Positions 62,183-64,000 of a stretch of DNA of 64,000 bases are shown here, piece by piece. The notes beneath the pieces were generated by a model. The model searched no databases. It was not told the origin of the DNA and was given only the letters and a program-made list of their open reading frames with translations. Numbering within the stretch: the first letter of the stretch is position 1; every line of letters starts with the position of its first letter. The position numbers and the translations under genes were made by a program. The DNA is from MED-G105 sp039025235. Its GTDB lineage: Bacteria; Pseudomonadota; Alphaproteobacteria; Caulobacterales; Parvularculaceae. The stretch spans positions 124,001 through 188,000 of the forward strand of contig JBCCOS010000003.1 in the NCBI GenBank assembly GCA_039025235.1, read 5' to 3'.

Positions 62183-63172
62183 TCACCCGCCGCTGCATGA
62201 AGCGCCGCCCAAAACACAAAAGCGCGAACAGTGAGGGTGGTTCAGACTAATCGGGTCGAGCGTATCCTCAATCCGCCGCCCCAGTTCAAATTCCGGTGTT
62301 TCAGTTATAAGTGTACAGGCCAGAATCGTTGCTGCATGGCTACCCCGCCGCCGAACGACCATGCGAGAGGATGAACACATCATTGTCTCTGGTTTCACAC
62401 CTGTAATCGACCAACAGGCATCGGTTATTTCTGGCGTTGTTTCAGTGTCATCCATTTCCGGAAAAAGCACGAGTTGCTTTGAATACGAATCGATTGGAAA
62501 GTCTCTTGATTTGAACAGCTCGTCATAAGCTGCACGAGCCTTGGCTTCATCTTGGGTCACTTCACTGCCCATTCTGCCTGCAATAGAAACGTTAAAGCCG
62601 TTGGCCAAAAGCCAGTGAATACCTTGCATCGCGTGTTTAAATGCGCCTTTTCCTCGTTCAGCGTCATGCCCGTTTTCCGTATAGTGATCGAGACTAACGC
62701 GCAGCTTTAATTGTTCACTATACTTCTCCTTTAGGCGTATGAGGTTATCCTGTATTCTTGGCCGCATCATCGGGCGCATCGCATTTGTGAGTATGAGAAC
62801 TGAAAATTTACGAGAAAGAGCGGCCTCAATGAGGTCGGTTGCATGCGGATTTAGAAACGGTTCGCCGCCAGTAAACCCGATTTCCTCAGCGCCCATGGCC
62901 TTTGCGTCATCCAGGTGGGGAAGCGCGTCATCCATCGTTACATAGACTAAAGAATCATTGGTCGGGGAACTTTTGATGTAACAGTTCAGGCACTCAATAT
63001 TGCATTGTGTGCCTGTGTTGATCCACAGCGTTCTTAAGCCGGAGAATGGTACCTGGGCGCGCGGCGCGCCATCGGCGGTAACAAAGCGATCCGTAAATGG
63101 CTGTCGCGGCGACGATTGAGTTCGCGAGCGTCGTTGTCTACTTAGTTCAGGGGCGGCGAGGAGTAAGGTCAA
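62183..63172 (-). CDS. Radical SAM protein with SPASM-like C-terminal cysteines
   Basis: A 329-residue radical SAM protein. The cluster motif is CNIECLNCY (CxxxCxxC), then FTGGEPFLNPH (GGE motif) and LTNAMRPM. The C-terminal part has seven spaced cysteines ending CSRFCVLGGASC, reminiscent of SPASM/twitch auxiliary clusters. Such enzymes modify peptides, proteins or small metabolites. No precursor peptide is recognised nearby. No ATG is available near the N-terminus; a TTG at 63170-63172 is the first start, so the 5' end is uncertain. Coupled to a DUF938 methyltransferase. Confidence 0.85.
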   Translation of the reverse strand: MTLLLAAPELSRQRRSRTQSSPRQPFTDRFVTADGAPRAQVPFSGLRTLWINTGTQCNIECLNCYIKSSPTNDSLVYVTMDDALPHLDDAKAMGAEEIGFTGGEPFLNPHATDLIEAALSRKFSVLILTNAMRPMMRPRIQDNLIRLKEKYSEQLKLRVSLDHYTENGHDAERGKGAFKHAMQGIHWLLANGFNVSIAGRMGSEVTQDEAKARAAYDELFKSRDFPIDSYSKQLVLFPEMDDTETTPEITDACWSITGVKPETMMCSSSRMVVRRRGSHAATILACTLITETPEFELGRRIEDTLDPISLNHPHCSRFCVLGGASCSGG

Positions 63173-63194
63173 AATACGGTCTCATACTGCGTAC

Positions 63195-63300
63195 TTAGGG
63201 CGCTTCGCGGATACGTGTGTGCGGTTGATTGGTGCCACTCATAAATGCCGAAATAGAAGCGCCACTAAACAATGACTTAAAGCCACGCAACGATGGTATC
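63195..63300 (+). repeat. Diverged repeat with family 1 core
   Basis: GGCGCTTC (63199-63206) pairs with GAAGCGCC (63256-63263); between them GATACGTGTGTGCGGTTGAT holds the common core and a GGTGCC segment. A second part with ACTTAAAGCCACGCAACG recalls the family 1 right half. It lies upstream of the radical SAM start. Confidence 0.65.
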
Positions 63301-63315
63301 GCAACGCGAAAAAAC

Positions 63316-63369
63316 TCAACAAAACAAAAAAAAACCACATTGTGCAATCGCAAAGGCGCAACGTGGTTT
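63316..63369 (-). terminator. Rho-independent terminator on the minus strand for the right-edge gene
   Basis: On the minus strand AAACCACGTTGCGC (63369-63356), a 10-nt loop, and GCACAATGTGGTTT (63345-63332) form a 14-bp stem with two G-T pairs, followed by a long T run broken by single G. It lies 290 bp beyond the stop of the partial gene at 63662. Confidence 0.85.
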
Positions 63370-63402
63370 CAAAATTACGTTAGGTGTTATTTTGTTCGAC
63401 TA

Positions 63403-63605
63403 TAGCGGAATGCAATAATTCTGCACTATAGCGCTTCGCCGATAAGTGTGATCGGTTATCGGCAAAAGAAGCGCGACCAAAGAAGGACTTAGAGCGGCGT
63501 TCCGATTCCATCGGAACGCAAAAAGCTCTATTGCATTCCGCTAAAGGTTATGGTGGTCGCGCCGTTTAACGCAAAAACCGTTGCACACTTTTGCTCGGCA
63601 CTCTA
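63403..63605 (+). repeat. Family 2 palindromic repeat with 15-bp terminal inverted repeats
   Basis: TAGCGGAATGCAATA (63403-63417) and TATTGCATTCCGCTA (63529-63543) are perfect inverted copies bounding a family 2 core: GCGCTTCGCCGATAAGTGTG, ATCGGTTATCGGC, and GCGTTCCGAT-tcc-ATCGGAACGC, ending AAAAAGCTCTA. The unit GGTTATGGTGGTCGCGCCGT with the GCAAAAAC/TTTTGC arms follows to 63605. It is located in the 3' region of the right-edge minus-strand gene, before its terminator. Confidence 0.88.
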
Positions 63606-63661
63606 ATGCCGCTACGTGTCAATTGGAATCGGGACGACGCTTTAAAGTATCCGTTTGTGAT

Positions 63662-64000
63662 CTATTGCCTGATTGGCGCGCCCCAAACGGCATCATCCTC
63701 ATAAACATTGTTGGGATTTTCATTACCGTCAGAGGGACTTGTTTGCGGTGGTGCCGAATAACCTGCCTCCGGATACGCTGGTGCCTCATATATTTCAGCG
63801 GCAGCAGCGGTTGGCGGGAGAGCGGTTGACGGTTGGCCCTCGACGAGTGGCGCCGATGTGTTTTGGGAATCACGGCTCGCGAGCGCAAACACCGCATTTT
63901 GAAGCCGTGCCGACGCAGGATTATACACATTCGATTTTACGATAATTTCTATCGGCGTTACATCAGCATCATAGTAGGCTTTATTCCAATTCCTGCGTGA
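63662..64000 (-). CDS. Unknown protein, N-terminus beyond the window edge
   Basis: The minus strand is open from base 64000 to a TAG at 63662-63664, 112 codons. A GTG at 63928 is not needed, as sense continues upstream: WNKAYYDADVTPIEIIVKSN precedes VYNPASARLQNAVFAL. The C-terminal 60 residues are rich in Pro, Ala, Ser and Asn and look disordered. No family recognised. A good terminator for this gene lies at 63316-63369. Confidence 0.6.
   Translation of the reverse strand, partial: SRRNWNKAYYDADVTPIEIIVKSNVYNPASARLQNAVFALASRDSQNTSAPLVEGQPSTALPPTAAAAEIYEAPAYPEAGYSAPPQTSPSDGNENPNNVYEDDAVWGAPIRQ

Overview
The window looks like a chromosomal segment of a mesophilic alphaproteobacterium of moderate GC, of the Caulobacterales/Hyphomonadales/Parvularculales kind. 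Pointers are a bacterial sphingolipid cluster, a two-lobed long dCTP deaminase, DUF1674/SDHAF4, DUF3297, DUF938, the rpmI-rplT-pheS-pheT order, and an alphaproteobacterial CCTCAGGATGAGG palindrome. Family assignments rest on motifs read by eye; no database search was run.

Layout. 1-9.1 kb: sphingolipid synthesis (edge-truncated fatty acid hydroxylase, acyl-ACP synthetase, ceramide reductase, ACP, serine palmitoyltransferase, DUF2141 protein, ceramide synthase). 9.2-12.7 kb: glutaminyl cyclase, HU, orphan histidine kinase. 13.2-29.7 kb: succinate dehydrogenase, but split: sdhC-sdhD-sdhA lie at 26.8-29.7 kb and sdhB, same strand and downstream, at 13.2-14.0 kb. The intervening 12.8 kb holds unrelated accessory genes (dienoyl-CoA isomerase, DoxX, exported MlrC-like protein, FMN-dependent 2-hydroxyacid dehydrogenase, PhyH dioxygenase plus sulfotransferase, SRPBCC, FAD oxidase, ABA4-like protein, MarR regulator, methyltransferase). 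30-38 kb: YbjN, DUF3297, rpmI-rplT, pheS-pheT and tRNA-Thr(CGT). 39-46 kb: an exported catalase-peroxidase followed by a four-gene Mn/Zn/Fe ABC importer. 47-63 kb: polA, a TonB-dependent receptor, htpX, SDHAF4, a nuclease, dcd, apaG, trkH, an HCCA isomerase-like protein, DUF938 and a radical SAM protein. Both window edges cut minus-strand genes.

The most distinctive feature is a set of dispersed intergenic palindromic elements. Family 1 (about 105 bp, two consecutive hairpins bounded by TTTAAAGC/GCTTTAA) has six clear copies and several diverged ones. Family 2 (bounded by AGAGC/GCTCT, often with extra hairpin units) has at least three. Stems show compensatory changes, and hairpin loops of both families carry related GTGTG..CGGTTG cores. 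Fragments of family 2 appear to have entered two coding sequences. No transposase, CRISPR array, rRNA or phage gene is visible.
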